A stretch of DNA of 64,000 bases from Streptomyces sp. MMBL 11-1 (GCF_028622875.1 NZ_CP117709.1:2976001-3040000), one strand, 5' to 3'. Positions 55,626 to 64,000 are shown, numbered from the stretch's first letter. A program made the numbers and translations. Notes: generated by a model from the letters alone, not told the origin.

Positions 55626-56575
55626 GCGACATCCTCCTTCTCCGCCGTGGCGGCCTTCCCCGAGGCGGCCGCCCCGTCGGTGACGTACCGGGTGACCAGC
55701 TCCCTGATCTTCGCCGTGACGGCCTCCGGGGCCTCCACCGGTGTCATGTGCCCCATGCCCGCCAGCTCGGTCAGGCCGAGCCCGACCGGCAGCGCCGCCG
55801 CGATGGCCCGCGCGTGGACCGGCGGGGTCAGCCGGTCGTCCGTGCCGGCGATCACCGCGGTCGGCACCCGCAGCTCGCGCACGCCCGCCGCCAGGTCCAG
55901 CTCGCCGAGCACATGGCCCCACCCCACCCTCGCGCGGCGCGGACAGGCGTGCACGATGCGGGCGCAGGCGTCGACCCGGCCCGGAGCGGAACCCGCACCC
56001 ATGGTCGCGTACTTGAGGACCTTCCTGGAAACCGGGTTGACCGGTCCGAGCGGCGCTTTCGCCCCCAGTACGGCGGTGGTGAGCCGGGTCCGCAGCGCAC
56101 CCGCGCGCAGCGGCAGGACACGGGCCTCGGCGGCCAGCCGCGTGACTCCGGTGGAACAGAGCAGCACGGCGGCGGCGTGCTCGCGCAGTCCGGGGCGCGA
56201 GGCGGCGGCCATCACCGTCATCCCGCCCATGGAGTGCCCGGCGAGCACCGCCCTGCGGCCCGGGGCGAGCGTCGCACCGAGGACCGCTTCGAGGTCGTCG
56301 GCCAGCGCGTCCGTGCTGTAACCGCCGGGCCCCGGTTCGGGGGTGAGCCCGTGTCCGCGCTGGTCGTAGGCGATGACCCGGTGGTCGGCGGCCAGGTCGC
56401 GGATCTGGGCGTCCCAGAAACGGGTGTTGCAGGTCCAGCCGTGGGCCAGGACCACCGCCGGGGCGGCCTCGGGGCCGTGCAGTTCGACGTGGATCCGCGA
56501 GCCGTCGGCGGAGCGCGCGGTCAACTCGGCCACGGGCACGGGCGGTACGGTGCCTCGGTGCGGGAGGCGGCTCAT
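55622..56575 (-). CDS. alpha/beta hydrolase, second gene of the BVMO operon
   Basis: A 317-residue esterase-type hydrolase. Motifs: AHGWTCNTRFWDAQIRDLA near residue 44, YDQRGHGLT near 69, nucleophile VLAGHSMGGMTVMAA near 113, acid in IAGTDDRLTPP near 245 and His in LAGMGHMTPVEAPE near 276. Overlaps both neighbours by 4 bp. In this operon it would cleave the ester or lactone made by the monooxygenase. Confidence 0.9.
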   Translation of the reverse strand: MSRLPHRGTVPPVPVAELTARSADGSRIHVELHGPEAAPAVVLAHGWTCNTRFWDAQIRDLAADHRVIAYDQRGHGLTPEPGPGGYSTDALADDLEAVLGATLAPGRRAVLAGHSMGGMTVMAAASRPGLREHAAAVLLCSTGVTRLAAEARVLPLRAGALRTRLTTAVLGAKAPLGPVNPVSRKVLKYATMGAGSAPGRVDACARIVHACPRRARVGWGHVLGELDLAAGVRELRVPTAVIAGTDDRLTPPVHARAIAAALPVGLGLTELAGMGHMTPVEAPEAVTAKIRELVTRYVTDGAAASGKAATAEKEDVA

Positions 56576-58173
56576 CGCGCGGCCTCCTCGGCGACGGACG
56601 CTCCCGCGGGCCCCGCGGCGGTCACGGTCTCCCGATCGGTGCGGCCGGGCTGTTCCGGTACGCGTCCGGCCCCGGCGGCACGCCGCTCACCGCCCGCCGC
56701 GCCGACGCGGACGACGTCGTACTCCGCGAGGTCCACGGAACGCGTCTGCCGCCGGAACTCGCCCGTGGTGCCGGGCCAGACGGTGGTGTTGCGGCCCGCC
56801 TCGTCCAGGTACCAGCTGGTGCAGCCGCCGGTGTTCCACACCGTGCGCTTCATCCGCTGCTGGACCCGGTCGTTCCACGCGGTGACGGCGGCGGAGCGGG
56901 CGCCGAGGGCGACGCGTCCGCCGAGCACGTTCAACTGCCGCAGGTAGTCGGCCATGTAGTTCAGCTGGGACTCGATCATCAGGATCATGGAGGAGTTGCC
57001 GAGCCCGGTGTTGGGGCCGATGATCGTCATCCAGTTGGGGAACCCGGCGGCGGTCGCGCCGCGCAGCGAGTTCATCCCGTCCTTCCAGGACTCGGCGAGC
57101 GTGATGCCCTCCTCGCCGACGACCCGCTCGGCGATCGGCATGTCCGTCACATGGAAGCCCGTGCCGAAGATGATCGCGTCGACCTCCGCCTCGCTCCCGT
57201 CGGCGGCGACCACCGTGCTGCCGCGTACCTCGCTGAGCCCGGAGGCGACGACGTCCACATTGGGCTGGGCGAGGGCCGGATAGTAGGTGCTGGAGAGCAG
57301 GATCCGCTTGCAGCCGATGCGGTAGTCCGGGGTCAGTTTGGCCCGCAGGGCCGGGTCCTTGATCGCCCGCGCCATGTTGGCCTTGGCGATCTTCTCCACC
57401 AGGCCCAGCTGATCGGGGTGCTTGGTGAAGGCGCTGACCTGCAACTCCCTGATGCCCCAGAGCAGTCCGCGGCGCGCCGTGCCGGTGGCGGGGACGGCCC
57501 GGTGCAGTGCCCGCTCGGCCTTGCTGATCGTGCGGTCCACACGCGGCATGACCCACGGCGGGGTGCGCTGGAAGAGCGTGAGCTTCGCGGTTTTCGGCTG
57601 CACCGCCGGGACGATCTGGATCGCGGACGCGCCCGTTCCGACCATCGCGACGCGCTTGCCGGTCAGGTCGTAGTCGTGGTCCCAGCGCGCGGAGTGGAAG
57701 ACCTTGCCGGGGAAGGAGTCGAGCCCGGGTATGTCGGGCGTCTTCGGGTCGGAGAGCGGCCCGGTGGCGGAGACGACGACATCCGCGTGGAGCACGGCCC
57801 CGTCGGCGGACTCGATCACCCAGTACAGCTTCTCCTTGTCCCAGGTCATCAGCTTCACCTCGTGGTTCAGCCTGATGTGCGGGCGGAGCCCGAAGCTGTC
57901 GGCGACACGCTCCAGGTAGGCCCGGATGTGCTTCTGACCGGAGAAGGTGCGCGGCCAGTCGGGGTTGGGGGCGAACGAGAACGAATAGAGGTGGGACGGT
58001 ACGTCGCAGGCACAGCCGGGGTAGCTGTTGTCGCGCCAGGTGCCGCCCACCGAGCCGGCCCGCTCCAGGACGACGAAATCGGTGATGCCTTCGCGGCGCA
58101 GCCGTACGGCGGCCCCCAGGCCCCCGAATCCGGTTCCGATCACCGCCACACGTACGTGCTCCTGCTGGGCCAT
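56572..58173 (-). CDS. flavin-dependent Baeyer-Villiger monooxygenase
   Basis: A 533-residue FAD/NADPH enzyme that inserts oxygen next to a ketone to give an ester or lactone. FAD loop IGTGFGGLGAAVRL (residue 11), the second FAD motif WRDNSYPGCACDVPSHLY near residue 47, the Baeyer-Villiger signature FPGKVFHSARWDHD near 165, NADPH loop VGTGASAIQ near 187 and late ATG motif GFHVTDMPI. The ATG follows GGGAGGCGGCAGC. First gene of a three-gene operon; an inverted repeat lies 33 bp upstream. Confidence 0.94.
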   Translation of the reverse strand: MAQQEHVRVAVIGTGFGGLGAAVRLRREGITDFVVLERAGSVGGTWRDNSYPGCACDVPSHLYSFSFAPNPDWPRTFSGQKHIRAYLERVADSFGLRPHIRLNHEVKLMTWDKEKLYWVIESADGAVLHADVVVSATGPLSDPKTPDIPGLDSFPGKVFHSARWDHDYDLTGKRVAMVGTGASAIQIVPAVQPKTAKLTLFQRTPPWVMPRVDRTISKAERALHRAVPATGTARRGLLWGIRELQVSAFTKHPDQLGLVEKIAKANMARAIKDPALRAKLTPDYRIGCKRILLSSTYYPALAQPNVDVVASGLSEVRGSTVVAADGSEAEVDAIIFGTGFHVTDMPIAERVVGEEGITLAESWKDGMNSLRGATAAGFPNWMTIIGPNTGLGNSSMILMIESQLNYMADYLRQLNVLGGRVALGARSAAVTAWNDRVQQRMKRTVWNTGGCTSWYLDEAGRNTTVWPGTTGEFRRQTRSVDLAEYDVVRVGAAGGERRAAGAGRVPEQPGRTDRETVTAAGPAGASVAEEAAR

Positions 58174-58205
58174 GCTGCCGCCTCCCGCGGTACGTCACAC
58201 GACTC

Positions 58206-58223
58206 TGCCAGCAATCACTGGCA
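58206..58223. promoter_or_regulatory. inverted repeat before the monooxygenase operon
   Basis: TGCCAG-CAATCA-CTGGCA has perfect 6-bp arms around 6 bp. It lies between the monooxygenase and the divergent MerR gene. The MerR protein is the nearest candidate binder. Confidence 0.6.
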
Positions 58224-58308
58224 TTGTTCGGAGAGTAGAGCAGGCGCGTACTGATGGGTAGGGGGCGGACCGAGGAAAGTTACCGGCGGTACAACATAGG
58301 GTGCCCCT

Positions 58309-58983
58309 GTGGCCGAAAGACGCGAGCACCGCGAATACCGCATGGAGGAGCTGGCCGAGGAGGCCGGGATCACCGTGCGGACCCTGCGCTTCTACCGGGA
58401 GCGCGGTCTGATCCCGCCGCCTCGCCGCGAGGGCCGCATCGCCTGGTACGACGACCACCATCTGGCCCGGCTGCGGACCATCACGGGCCTGCTGGAGCGC
58501 GGCCACACCCTCAACGGCATCGCCGACCTCGCGGCCACCTTCGACAGCGGCCGCGACGTCGCGGAGGTGCTGGGCCTGGGCGAGCCGACCGAGGAGACCC
58601 CGGTCCGGCTCACCCCGGAGCAGCTCGCGGACTACTTCGAGGGCGAGGTCACGCCCGAGAACCTCGCCACCGCACTGGACCTGGGCTACCTCGCCACCGA
58701 CGGGGACGAGATCGTGCACATCAGCCGCCGCCTCCTGGAGGTCTCGGCCGAGCTGGTGCGAGAAGGGGTGCCGCTGTCCACGGTGCTCTCCTCGGGCCGC
58801 CGCGTCCGCGAGCACGCGGACGCGCTCGCCGAGATCTTCGTCCGCGTACTGCACGCCCACACCAAGGAGACCGAACCGGCCCAACTCCGCCCGCTGGCCC
58901 GCGCGGTGGTGGACGCCGAACTGTCGATGGCCCTCGACCGGAGGCTGCGCCGCGACGACGGCACGCAGCCCCCGAAGGCGTAA
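58309..58983 (+). CDS. MerR-family regulator
   Basis: A 224-residue protein. N-terminal MerR winged helix: YRMEELAEEAGITVRTLRFY near residue 11, RERGLIPPPRREGRIAWYDD and HLARLRTITGLLERGHTLNGI. No Cys cluster for metal sensing; the helical C-terminal 130 residues probably bind an organic ligand. GTG start. Divergent from the Baeyer-Villiger operon, so likely its activator. Confidence 0.9.
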   Translation: MAERREHREYRMEELAEEAGITVRTLRFYRERGLIPPPRREGRIAWYDDHHLARLRTITGLLERGHTLNGIADLAATFDSGRDVAEVLGLGEPTEETPVRLTPEQLADYFEGEVTPENLATALDLGYLATDGDEIVHISRRLLEVSAELVREGVPLSTVLSSGRRVREHADALAEIFVRVLHAHTKETEPAQLRPLARAVVDAELSMALDRRLRRDDGTQPPKA

Positions 58984-58995
58984 CCCCCGCAGACG

Positions 58996-59811
58996 CTACC
59001 GCTCGTAGACGACCGTCACCGGCGCGTGGTCGCTCCAGCGCTCGCCGTGGGTGGCCGCCCGCTCCACCCAGGCCTTCACCGCGCGCCCGGCCAGACCCGG
59101 GGTCGCCATCTGGTAGTCGATGCGCCAGCCGCTGTCGTTGTCGAAGGCCCGCCCCCGGTACGACCACCAGCTGTACGGCCCCTCGACATCCGGGTGCAGC
59201 GCCCGCACGACGTCCACGTACGCGGCCTCCTCCAGGACCCGGGTCAGCCACGCGCGCTCCTCGGGGAGGAAGCCGGAGCTCTTGCGGTTGGCCTTCCAGT
59301 TCTTCAGGTCCGCCTCCTGGTGGGCGATGTTCCAGTCGCCGCACACCACGACCTCGCGGCCGTCCGCCGCCGCGCGCGCCTTCAGCCCCTGGAGGTAGGG
59401 CAGGAAGGCGGCCATGAAGCGCTCCTTCTCGTCCTGGCGCTCGGTGCCCACCTCGCCGGAGGGCAGGTACAGACTGGCGACGGTGACGCCGGGGAGGTCG
59501 GTCTCCACATACCGGCCGCTCGTGTCGAACTCCTCCGCCCCGGCGACCCCGAAGCCGCCGAAGCCGATCTGGGTCCGCTCGGGGGCCTGCCGCGAGTAGA
59601 GCGAGACACCGGCGCGACCCTTGGCGGCGGCGGGCGCGTGGACGGTGTGCCACCCTTCGGGGGTGCCCACCTCTGCGGGCAGCTGGGCGAGCTCGGCCCG
59701 CACTTCCTGGAGACAGACCACATCGGCGTCGGTCCCCGCGAGCCACTCGACGAAGCCCTTCTTGGCGGCGGCGCGGAGCCCATTAACATTCACGGAGGTC
59801 ACTGTGAGCAA
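58996..59811 (-). CDS. xth: exodeoxyribonuclease III
   Basis: A 271-residue AP endonuclease/3'-5' exonuclease of base-excision repair. Motifs: TSVNVNGLRAAAKKGF, CLQEVRA (metal Glu near residue 36), GDWNIAHQEADLKNW near 157, SWWSYRGRAFDNDSGWRIDY near 215 and SDHAPV with the catalytic His near the C terminus. A TTG start (MLTVTSVNVNG) is chosen because GGGGAG stands at proper spacing before it; GTG at 59802 is the alternative. The unit is convergent with the MerR gene, 12 bp apart. Confidence 0.93.
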   Translation of the reverse strand: MLTVTSVNVNGLRAAAKKGFVEWLAGTDADVVCLQEVRAELAQLPAEVGTPEGWHTVHAPAAAKGRAGVSLYSRQAPERTQIGFGGFGVAGAEEFDTSGRYVETDLPGVTVASLYLPSGEVGTERQDEKERFMAAFLPYLQGLKARAAADGREVVVCGDWNIAHQEADLKNWKANRKSSGFLPEERAWLTRVLEEAAYVDVVRALHPDVEGPYSWWSYRGRAFDNDSGWRIDYQMATPGLAGRAVKAWVERAATHGERWSDHAPVTVVYER

Positions 59812-59920
59812 AACATGCTCCCCATCTTCACGAGCGTTCGTAGCCCACTGACCGAGGTCACTGTCAGCATCCAGAAACAGTACCTACTCCACCCCTACGC
59901 ACAGATATACGATACTCAGC

Positions 59921-60412
59921 ATGCTTATTCAGTCTCGGCCTTTCGACCACCCCGACGCCGTCAAACTCAATGACCAGGTGCAGCTCGAATACGCCGAGCG
60001 CTACGGCGACGAGGGCGATATCACACCGCTCGACCCCTCGATGTTCCTTCCGCCGCGCGGTCTGTACCTGCTCGCCTACGACGAGCAGGACCGCCCGGTG
60101 GCGACCGGCGGCTGGCGGACCCAGGACCGCAACGCCGAGGGCTACTGGGACGGCGACGCCGAGATCAAGCGGATGTTCGTGATACCCGAGGGGCGCGGCA
60201 GGGGCCTGGCCCGGCGGATGCTGGCCGCCCTGGAGGAGGACGCGCGCGCCGCCGGCCGGATCCGGATGGTTCTGGAGACCGGCGACCAGCAGCCCGAGGC
60301 CATCGCTCTGTACGCGTCGAGCGGCTACACGGTGTGCGAGAAGTTCGGCCACTACCGGGAGTACGAGAGCAGCATCTGCATGGCCAAGCCGCTCCAGCGG
60401 CCCGGAGCCTGA
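59921..60412 (+). CDS. GNAT-family N-acetyltransferase
   Basis: A 163-residue acetyltransferase. It has the family strands GLYLLAYDEQDRPVATGGWR near residue 46, acetyl-CoA loop FVIPEGRGRGLARRML near 87, and ALYASSGYTVCEKFGHYRE near 125. The leader is AT-rich (GATATACGATACTCAGC), with a -10-like TATACGAT close to the ATG. Substrate unknown. Confidence 0.87.
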   Translation: MLIQSRPFDHPDAVKLNDQVQLEYAERYGDEGDITPLDPSMFLPPRGLYLLAYDEQDRPVATGGWRTQDRNAEGYWDGDAEIKRMFVIPEGRGRGLARRMLAALEEDARAAGRIRMVLETGDQQPEAIALYASSGYTVCEKFGHYREYESSICMAKPLQRPGA

Positions 60413-60464
60413 TCCGGGCGCCCCGGGGCCCCGGCCCGACCGGCCCGCCCGGTGCGGCGGTCGC

Positions 60465-60926
60465 TCACGCGCCCCCGCCGAGCACCAGGACCACGTGCTC
60501 GTCCTCCCCGTGCCGCTCCGTACCGGTCGCCACGAACCCGCACTTCTCCAGCAGCCGTATCGAGGCGGTGTTCCCGGAGACGGGGTCCGCGTACAACGGG
60601 CGTACCGTCTCCCGCTCCAGGAACGCGGTCAACGCCCGGGTGCCGATGGACCGGCCCCAGTACGGACGGCCGAGCCAATAGCCGATGTAGCGCCGCTCCC
60701 CCTCCCACCAGGCCACGATGTTCCCCGCCGTCGCCCCGTCCACGACGACCGTCTGCACGAGGTTGGCGGGGTTCCCCAGCACCTTCGACGTCCAGTGCGC
60801 CAGGAACGCCTCCCGCTCCCGGGGGACGAAGCGGGATCTGCGGACCGCCTCGGGATCGTGCTCGTACGCGAGAAAGATCTCCAGGTCCGCTGGTTCGACA
60901 TCCCTGAGCAGCACGTTGTTCTCCAT
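60465..60926 (-). CDS. RimJ/RimL-type GNAT acetyltransferase
   Basis: A 153-residue protein: LLRDVEPADLEIFLAYEHDP at the start, YIGYWLGRPYWGRSIGTRAL (acetyl-CoA loop) near residue 86, and SIRLLEKCGFVATGTE near 120, typical of acetyltransferases that modify N termini or antibiotics. Start MENNVLLRD is preferred; an earlier GTG adds six codons. Converges with the previous GNAT. Confidence 0.87.
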   Translation of the reverse strand: MENNVLLRDVEPADLEIFLAYEHDPEAVRRSRFVPREREAFLAHWTSKVLGNPANLVQTVVVDGATAGNIVAWWEGERRYIGYWLGRPYWGRSIGTRALTAFLERETVRPLYADPVSGNTASIRLLEKCGFVATGTERHGEDEHVVLVLGGGA

Positions 60927-60969
60927 GCCGGACGAGTCTGGCACCCGCCACTGACAACCGGCCCGCCGC

Positions 60970-62505
60970 TCAGCTCGGGGTGGCCAGCACCTGGGTCCAG
61001 TAGGGGCCGCGCGGGGAGTCGGCGATGCCCACGCCCACGTGGACGAACGCGCAATTGAAGATGTCGTCGTCGCGGCCCGGGCTGGTGCGCCACTCCTCGA
61101 CGACCGCGGCCGGATCGCTCATGCCGGTCGCGATGGTCTCCCCGACGGCCGACCAGTCGTAGCCCGTGGCGTCGACCCGGTCGCCCGCGCCCCGGCCCGA
61201 GGAGTCGGTGTGGTCGAAGTAGTTCCGCGCGGCCATGTCCTCGGAGTGCCGCTGGGCCACCTCGGTCAGCCGGGGGTCGGTCTCCAGCTCCGGGCAGCCG
61301 TTCGCGGCGCGCAGCGTGTTGACCCGGGTGACCACACCGGCTTCCGGGCGGGGGCGCGGCTCGGCGGGCGCGGCCGGGGCGGTACGCGACGGGGCGGCGG
61401 TGGGCGGCCGGGAGGCGGCGGTACGACTCGGCGAGGGCGAGGGCGAGGGCGAGACCCTGGCGGGCGTGGAGGCGGTGGGGAGCGGCTCGGCGGCGGCGGG
61501 CGGCGGGGGCGAGGGGCTGTACGTGACCCCCCCGCCCCGGGATTCGGGCTGGGCGGGGGCGGAGGGCCAGATCAGGACGGCGAGGGCGGTCACGGCGGCC
61601 GCGCCGGCCATCAGCCCCGCCGCCTTCCCGGCCGAGAACGCGACGGAGGGCGCGCCGGCCGGGGCGGACGCGGCCGGGGCGGAGACGGAAGGGGCCGAGG
61701 CGGACGCGGCGGCCGGTGCGGCCGAGGAAGCGACGGCCACCGCCGCCTGCTGCCCGCTGTCGTAGAGCGGCACCACGAGCGCGAGCCCGGAGAGCAGGCC
61801 CTCCGGCGGAACCAGCCCCGCACTGCCGTCGGAGCAGGAGGCGCAGCCCCGTACATGGCGGGCGATCCGCTTGCGCCACAGGGGCGTCGGCGTACCGTCC
61901 CAGTCGCCCACCAGGTCCTCCAGCGCCGGGCAGCGGGGGTCGGACGCCAGGGCCCGGACGACCGCGCGGCCGACGTCGAGCTGGTTCTTCACGCGCTGGA
62001 CGCGTACGGCGGCGTGCTGCGGGGAAAGGCCGAGCGCCTCGGCGAGTTCGGACCGGGTGAGGTCGCCGGTCGTCTCCAGCCACCACAGGGACAGCACGTC
62101 GCGCTCGGCGTCGTCCAGCCAGCGGGTGGCCTCGGCGGTCTCACGGCGCTGGCCGGAGAGTTCGAGGCGCAGGATCGTCAGATCGACGAAGTCGGCGGCG
62201 GGGTCGACGGGCTCCTCGGTCGCCTCCAGCGGAGCAGGGCGGTGGCCGAGACCGGACCAGCGGGTGCGGACCTGGTTCATGGCGATGGCGACGAGCCAGG
62301 ACCGGAAACGGGACGGATCACGCAGCGAGGACAGACCGGACAGCGCCCGGAGCATGGTCTCCTGCACCACGTCGTCCACGTCCGGATGGCCGTTGAGGGC
62401 GCGCCCGACGACGTTGTAGACCAGCGGGAGGTACTGGGCGGCCAGCCGTTCCCCGGCGGCCCGGTCACCCTTCCTCGCCGCGATGACCAGAGCGGTGCTG
62501 TCCAC
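60970..62505 (-). CDS. ECF sigma factor fused to zinc motif, membrane helix and CAP domain
   Basis: About 511 residues in one chain. Sigma-2 (residues 10-82: DVDDVVQETMLRALSGL and FRSWLVAIAMNQVRTRW), sigma-4 (128-182: RSELAEALGLSPQHAAVRVQ), an anti-sigma-like HxxxCxxC (His217, Cys221, Cys224), one membrane helix (294-313), a Pro/Ser linker (314-388) and an extracytoplasmic CAP/SCP domain (391-511: QRHSEDMAARNYFDH and GETIATG) with Cys404 and Cys485 perhaps bridged. It seems to join transcription factor, anchor and sensor. Start uncertain among GTG at 62535, 62514 and 62505; the last has GAAGGG upstream. Confidence 0.88.
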   Translation of the reverse strand: MDSTALVIAARKGDRAAGERLAAQYLPLVYNVVGRALNGHPDVDDVVQETMLRALSGLSSLRDPSRFRSWLVAIAMNQVRTRWSGLGHRPAPLEATEEPVDPAADFVDLTILRLELSGQRRETAEATRWLDDAERDVLSLWWLETTGDLTRSELAEALGLSPQHAAVRVQRVKNQLDVGRAVVRALASDPRCPALEDLVGDWDGTPTPLWRKRIARHVRGCASCSDGSAGLVPPEGLLSGLALVVPLYDSGQQAAVAVASSAAPAAASASAPSVSAPAASAPAGAPSVAFSAGKAAGLMAGAAAVTALAVLIWPSAPAQPESRGGGVTYSPSPPPPAAAEPLPTASTPARVSPSPSPSPSRTAASRPPTAAPSRTAPAAPAEPRPRPEAGVVTRVNTLRAANGCPELETDPRLTEVAQRHSEDMAARNYFDHTDSSGRGAGDRVDATGYDWSAVGETIATGMSDPAAVVEEWRTSPGRDDDIFNCAFVHVGVGIADSPRGPYWTQVLATPS

Positions 62506-62566
62506 GCCGTTCACGCCCTTCGTTCGGTTCGCCACCGGGATGTGGGACAGGTCACTCCTGCGGGAT

Positions 62567-62595
62567 TTGTTATCCGTCCCCTGTCCGGTGGTCAA
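62567..62595 (-). promoter_or_regulatory. housekeeping-type promoter of the sigma/CAP gene
   Basis: Reading left: TTGACC (62595-62590), 17-bp spacer, TAACAA (62572-62567). Close to the HrdB consensus. Transcription would begin near 62560, which rules out starts further upstream. Confidence 0.7.
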
Positions 62596-62654
62596 CCAGT
62601 ATGCGGGGGCCCGTAGGCCGTCCCGCGGAGAGAGTGCCGGGAAACGGGAGGGAC

Positions 62655-63728
62655 ATGTCGAGCAGAGCGGACACCGACGAGGCGCACGCCACCGGTCCGG
62701 ACCCCACCGGTCCGGACCCCGCCGGATCGCGGGTCGCCGAGGCGCACGTCACCGCGGCGCGGACGGGCGAGGCCATCACCACCTCGGCCCTGCACGCGGC
62801 GGCGACCGGCGCCGACACCTTCCCCGGGGCGCTCCGCGAGGCGCTGAACCGCCGCGGGCTGTCCCTGGAACGGGTGAGCGAACGGCTCAGGGTGCGCGGC
62901 ATCACCATCAGCCAGGCCACCCTCAGCAGCTGGCAGCGCGGCCGCAGCCAGCCCGAACGGGCACGCTCCCTGCGCGCGGTGGAGGTGCTGGAGGAAATCC
63001 TGGAACTGCCCGCGGGAGCCCTGCGCTCGCTGCTCGGACCGCGCCGCCCGCGCGGCCGGATCACCCCGCCCGACGCGGAGGGGGCGGCGCTCCAGATCCT
63101 CGGGGCGGACTCCGTGGTGGAGAAGGCGCTCGGCGCGCGTTTCCGCCACTTCAACCAGGAAACCAGTTCGCTGATGGTGCACGACATCGTGAAGGTCGGC
63201 GAGAGCGGCACCCTGAGCGCGATCTCCACCACGAACGTGCTGCGGGCCAGCCGGGCGGGGGCCGACCGCGCGATCTTCGTGCTCAGCTTCGACGACGAGG
63301 CGGCCGAGCCGGTCGACATCAGGGTCAGCTGCGGACGCCTCGCCGAGGCCACGTATCTGAAGGGGCTCAAATCCCTGGTACTGGAGATCCACTTCGGCCG
63401 GGAGCTGGCCAAACTGGACACCACGGTCGTGAGTTACGCGGTCGAGGTGAGCCCGTCCGAGACGCCTGCCACCCACTACGAGCGCTGGTCGCGGACGAAC
63501 CTCCACGAATACCTCCAGCAGGTCTTCTTCCACCCCGGCGCGCTGCCGTCGGACTGCCACCGCTACGTCCGGGACAAGGTCGGCGCCCCGCCCCGCGCCC
63601 AACGGCGCATCCCGCTGAGCGCATCGCACGACGTCCATGTGCTCACCTCCCGGTGCAAGCCCGGCGTCCACGGGGTGGCGTGGGACTACGGGACGGGAAC
63701 AGGTGGAACGGGAGACCGCCCAGGATGA
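62655..63728 (+). CDS. helix-turn-helix protein of unknown function
   Basis: A 357-residue protein divergent from the sigma/CAP gene. The N-terminal 50 residues are low complexity with a repeated GPDPTGPDPAG. An XRE-like HTH lies at about residues 55-115 (ALREALNRRGLSLERVSERL, ISQATLSSWQRGRSQPERA). The remaining 240 residues have no motif I know (ISTTNVLRASRAGADRAIFV, LSFDDEAAEPVDIRVSCGRL). No membrane segment. Start ATG has GGGAGG just upstream. Probably a DNA-binding regulator with a large sensory part. Confidence 0.78.
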   Translation: MSSRADTDEAHATGPDPTGPDPAGSRVAEAHVTAARTGEAITTSALHAAATGADTFPGALREALNRRGLSLERVSERLRVRGITISQATLSSWQRGRSQPERARSLRAVEVLEEILELPAGALRSLLGPRRPRGRITPPDAEGAALQILGADSVVEKALGARFRHFNQETSSLMVHDIVKVGESGTLSAISTTNVLRASRAGADRAIFVLSFDDEAAEPVDIRVSCGRLAEATYLKGLKSLVLEIHFGRELAKLDTTVVSYAVEVSPSETPATHYERWSRTNLHEYLQQVFFHPGALPSDCHRYVRDKVGAPPRAQRRIPLSASHDVHVLTSRCKPGVHGVAWDYGTGTGGTGDRPG

Positions 63729-63786
63729 GTGGACGGCCTCCCGCGTCTGGGGGGTGGCCTTCGGCCGGTCAGGAGCTGTGGTGCGG

Positions 63787-64000
63787 CTACTTGGTGTTGA
63801 GCGTCAGCCCGTAGTACGCGAGGGCGTCGTCGAGCGGCTGGAAGTAGGAGGAGCCGGGCGAGTTGACCTGGCCGTTGCAGCGCTGGTTGCTGGGTCCGCC
63901 GGACGTCATGCCCTGGGCCTGGTCACCGGAGATGTACGCGCCTCCGCTGTCCCCTCCCTGGGTGCAGACGCTGGAGCTCGCCAGGCCGGTCACGACGGTG
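63787..64000 (-). CDS. secreted S1 (streptogrisin-like) serine protease, C-terminal part
   Basis: The visible 71 codons encode the end of a chymotrypsin-fold protease. The catalytic GGDSGGAY, with Cys before it (VCTQGGDSGG), SGGPSNQRCNG and the final strand-helix (FQPLDDALAYYGLTLNTK) match Streptomyces griseus proteases. The disulfide pair around the active Ser is present. The 5' part, including signal peptide and pro-region, lies outside the window. Confidence 0.9.
   Translation of the reverse strand, partial: TVVTGLASSSVCTQGGDSGGAYISGDQAQGMTSGGPSNQRCNGQVNSPGSSYFQPLDDALAYYGLTLNTK

Overview
The window is high-GC actinobacterial chromosome, almost certainly Streptomyces. The third-position GC bias is extreme, GTG and TTG starts and 4-bp start/stop overlaps (GTGA, ATGA) are frequent, and the gene set is typical of the genus: a galTEK operon, the divergent tam/tamR pair, an SsgA-like sporulation regulator, a protein O-mannosyltransferase, MMPL transport and a tricorn protease. 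As far as I recall the S. coelicolor map, the order follows the core chromosome from ppc (SCO3127) to ssgE (SCO3158), interrupted by accessory genes. No rRNA, tRNA, CRISPR array, IS element or phage gene was seen.

Layout. 1-4.6 kb: ppc (cut by the window edge), a fatty acid desaturase and its TetR partner. 4.6-7.5 kb: a VOC gene remnant, tam/tamR, a LuxR-type response regulator and a GNAT. 7.6-13.1 kb: galT-galE-galK reading left, and a sodium/sugar symporter with a small membrane partner reading right. 13.1-21.8 kb: a response regulator without the phospho-acceptor Asp, three tandem membrane-anchored beta-propeller proteins with proline-rich cytoplasmic tails, and an ABC-F ATPase. 21.9-26.7 kb: a YefM-YoeB toxin-antitoxin pair, a lipoprotein, ispE-rsmA-tatD (without the rpfB gene often found between the last two) and a small zinc-ribbon protein.

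27.0-31.1 kb is the most novel part. A 58-codon precursor-like peptide gene is followed by four translationally coupled genes: an unrecognised protein, two paralogous helical proteins with a conserved His/Asp signature, and a serine hydrolase of the beta-lactamase fold. It looks like a RiPP-type cluster of a class I do not recognise, placed between tatD and rsmI.

31-47 kb: rsmI, a protein mannosyltransferase followed by a 48-bp perfect palindrome, small and Cys/Gly-tailed membrane proteins, a penicillin-binding protein, a truncated MFS gene beside an AraC regulator, YbaK, EamA and sodium/alanine transporters, hydrolases, GNAT, SDR and an SsgA-like protein. 47-58 kb: an MMPL exporter with TetR, tricorn protease, a CsbD-like protein, and a Baeyer-Villiger monooxygenase/hydrolase/SDR operon. 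58-64 kb: MerR, exonuclease III, two acetyltransferases, a single-chain ECF sigma factor fused to a zinc motif, membrane segment and extracytoplasmic CAP domain, an HTH protein, and the 3' end of a secreted S1 protease gene.
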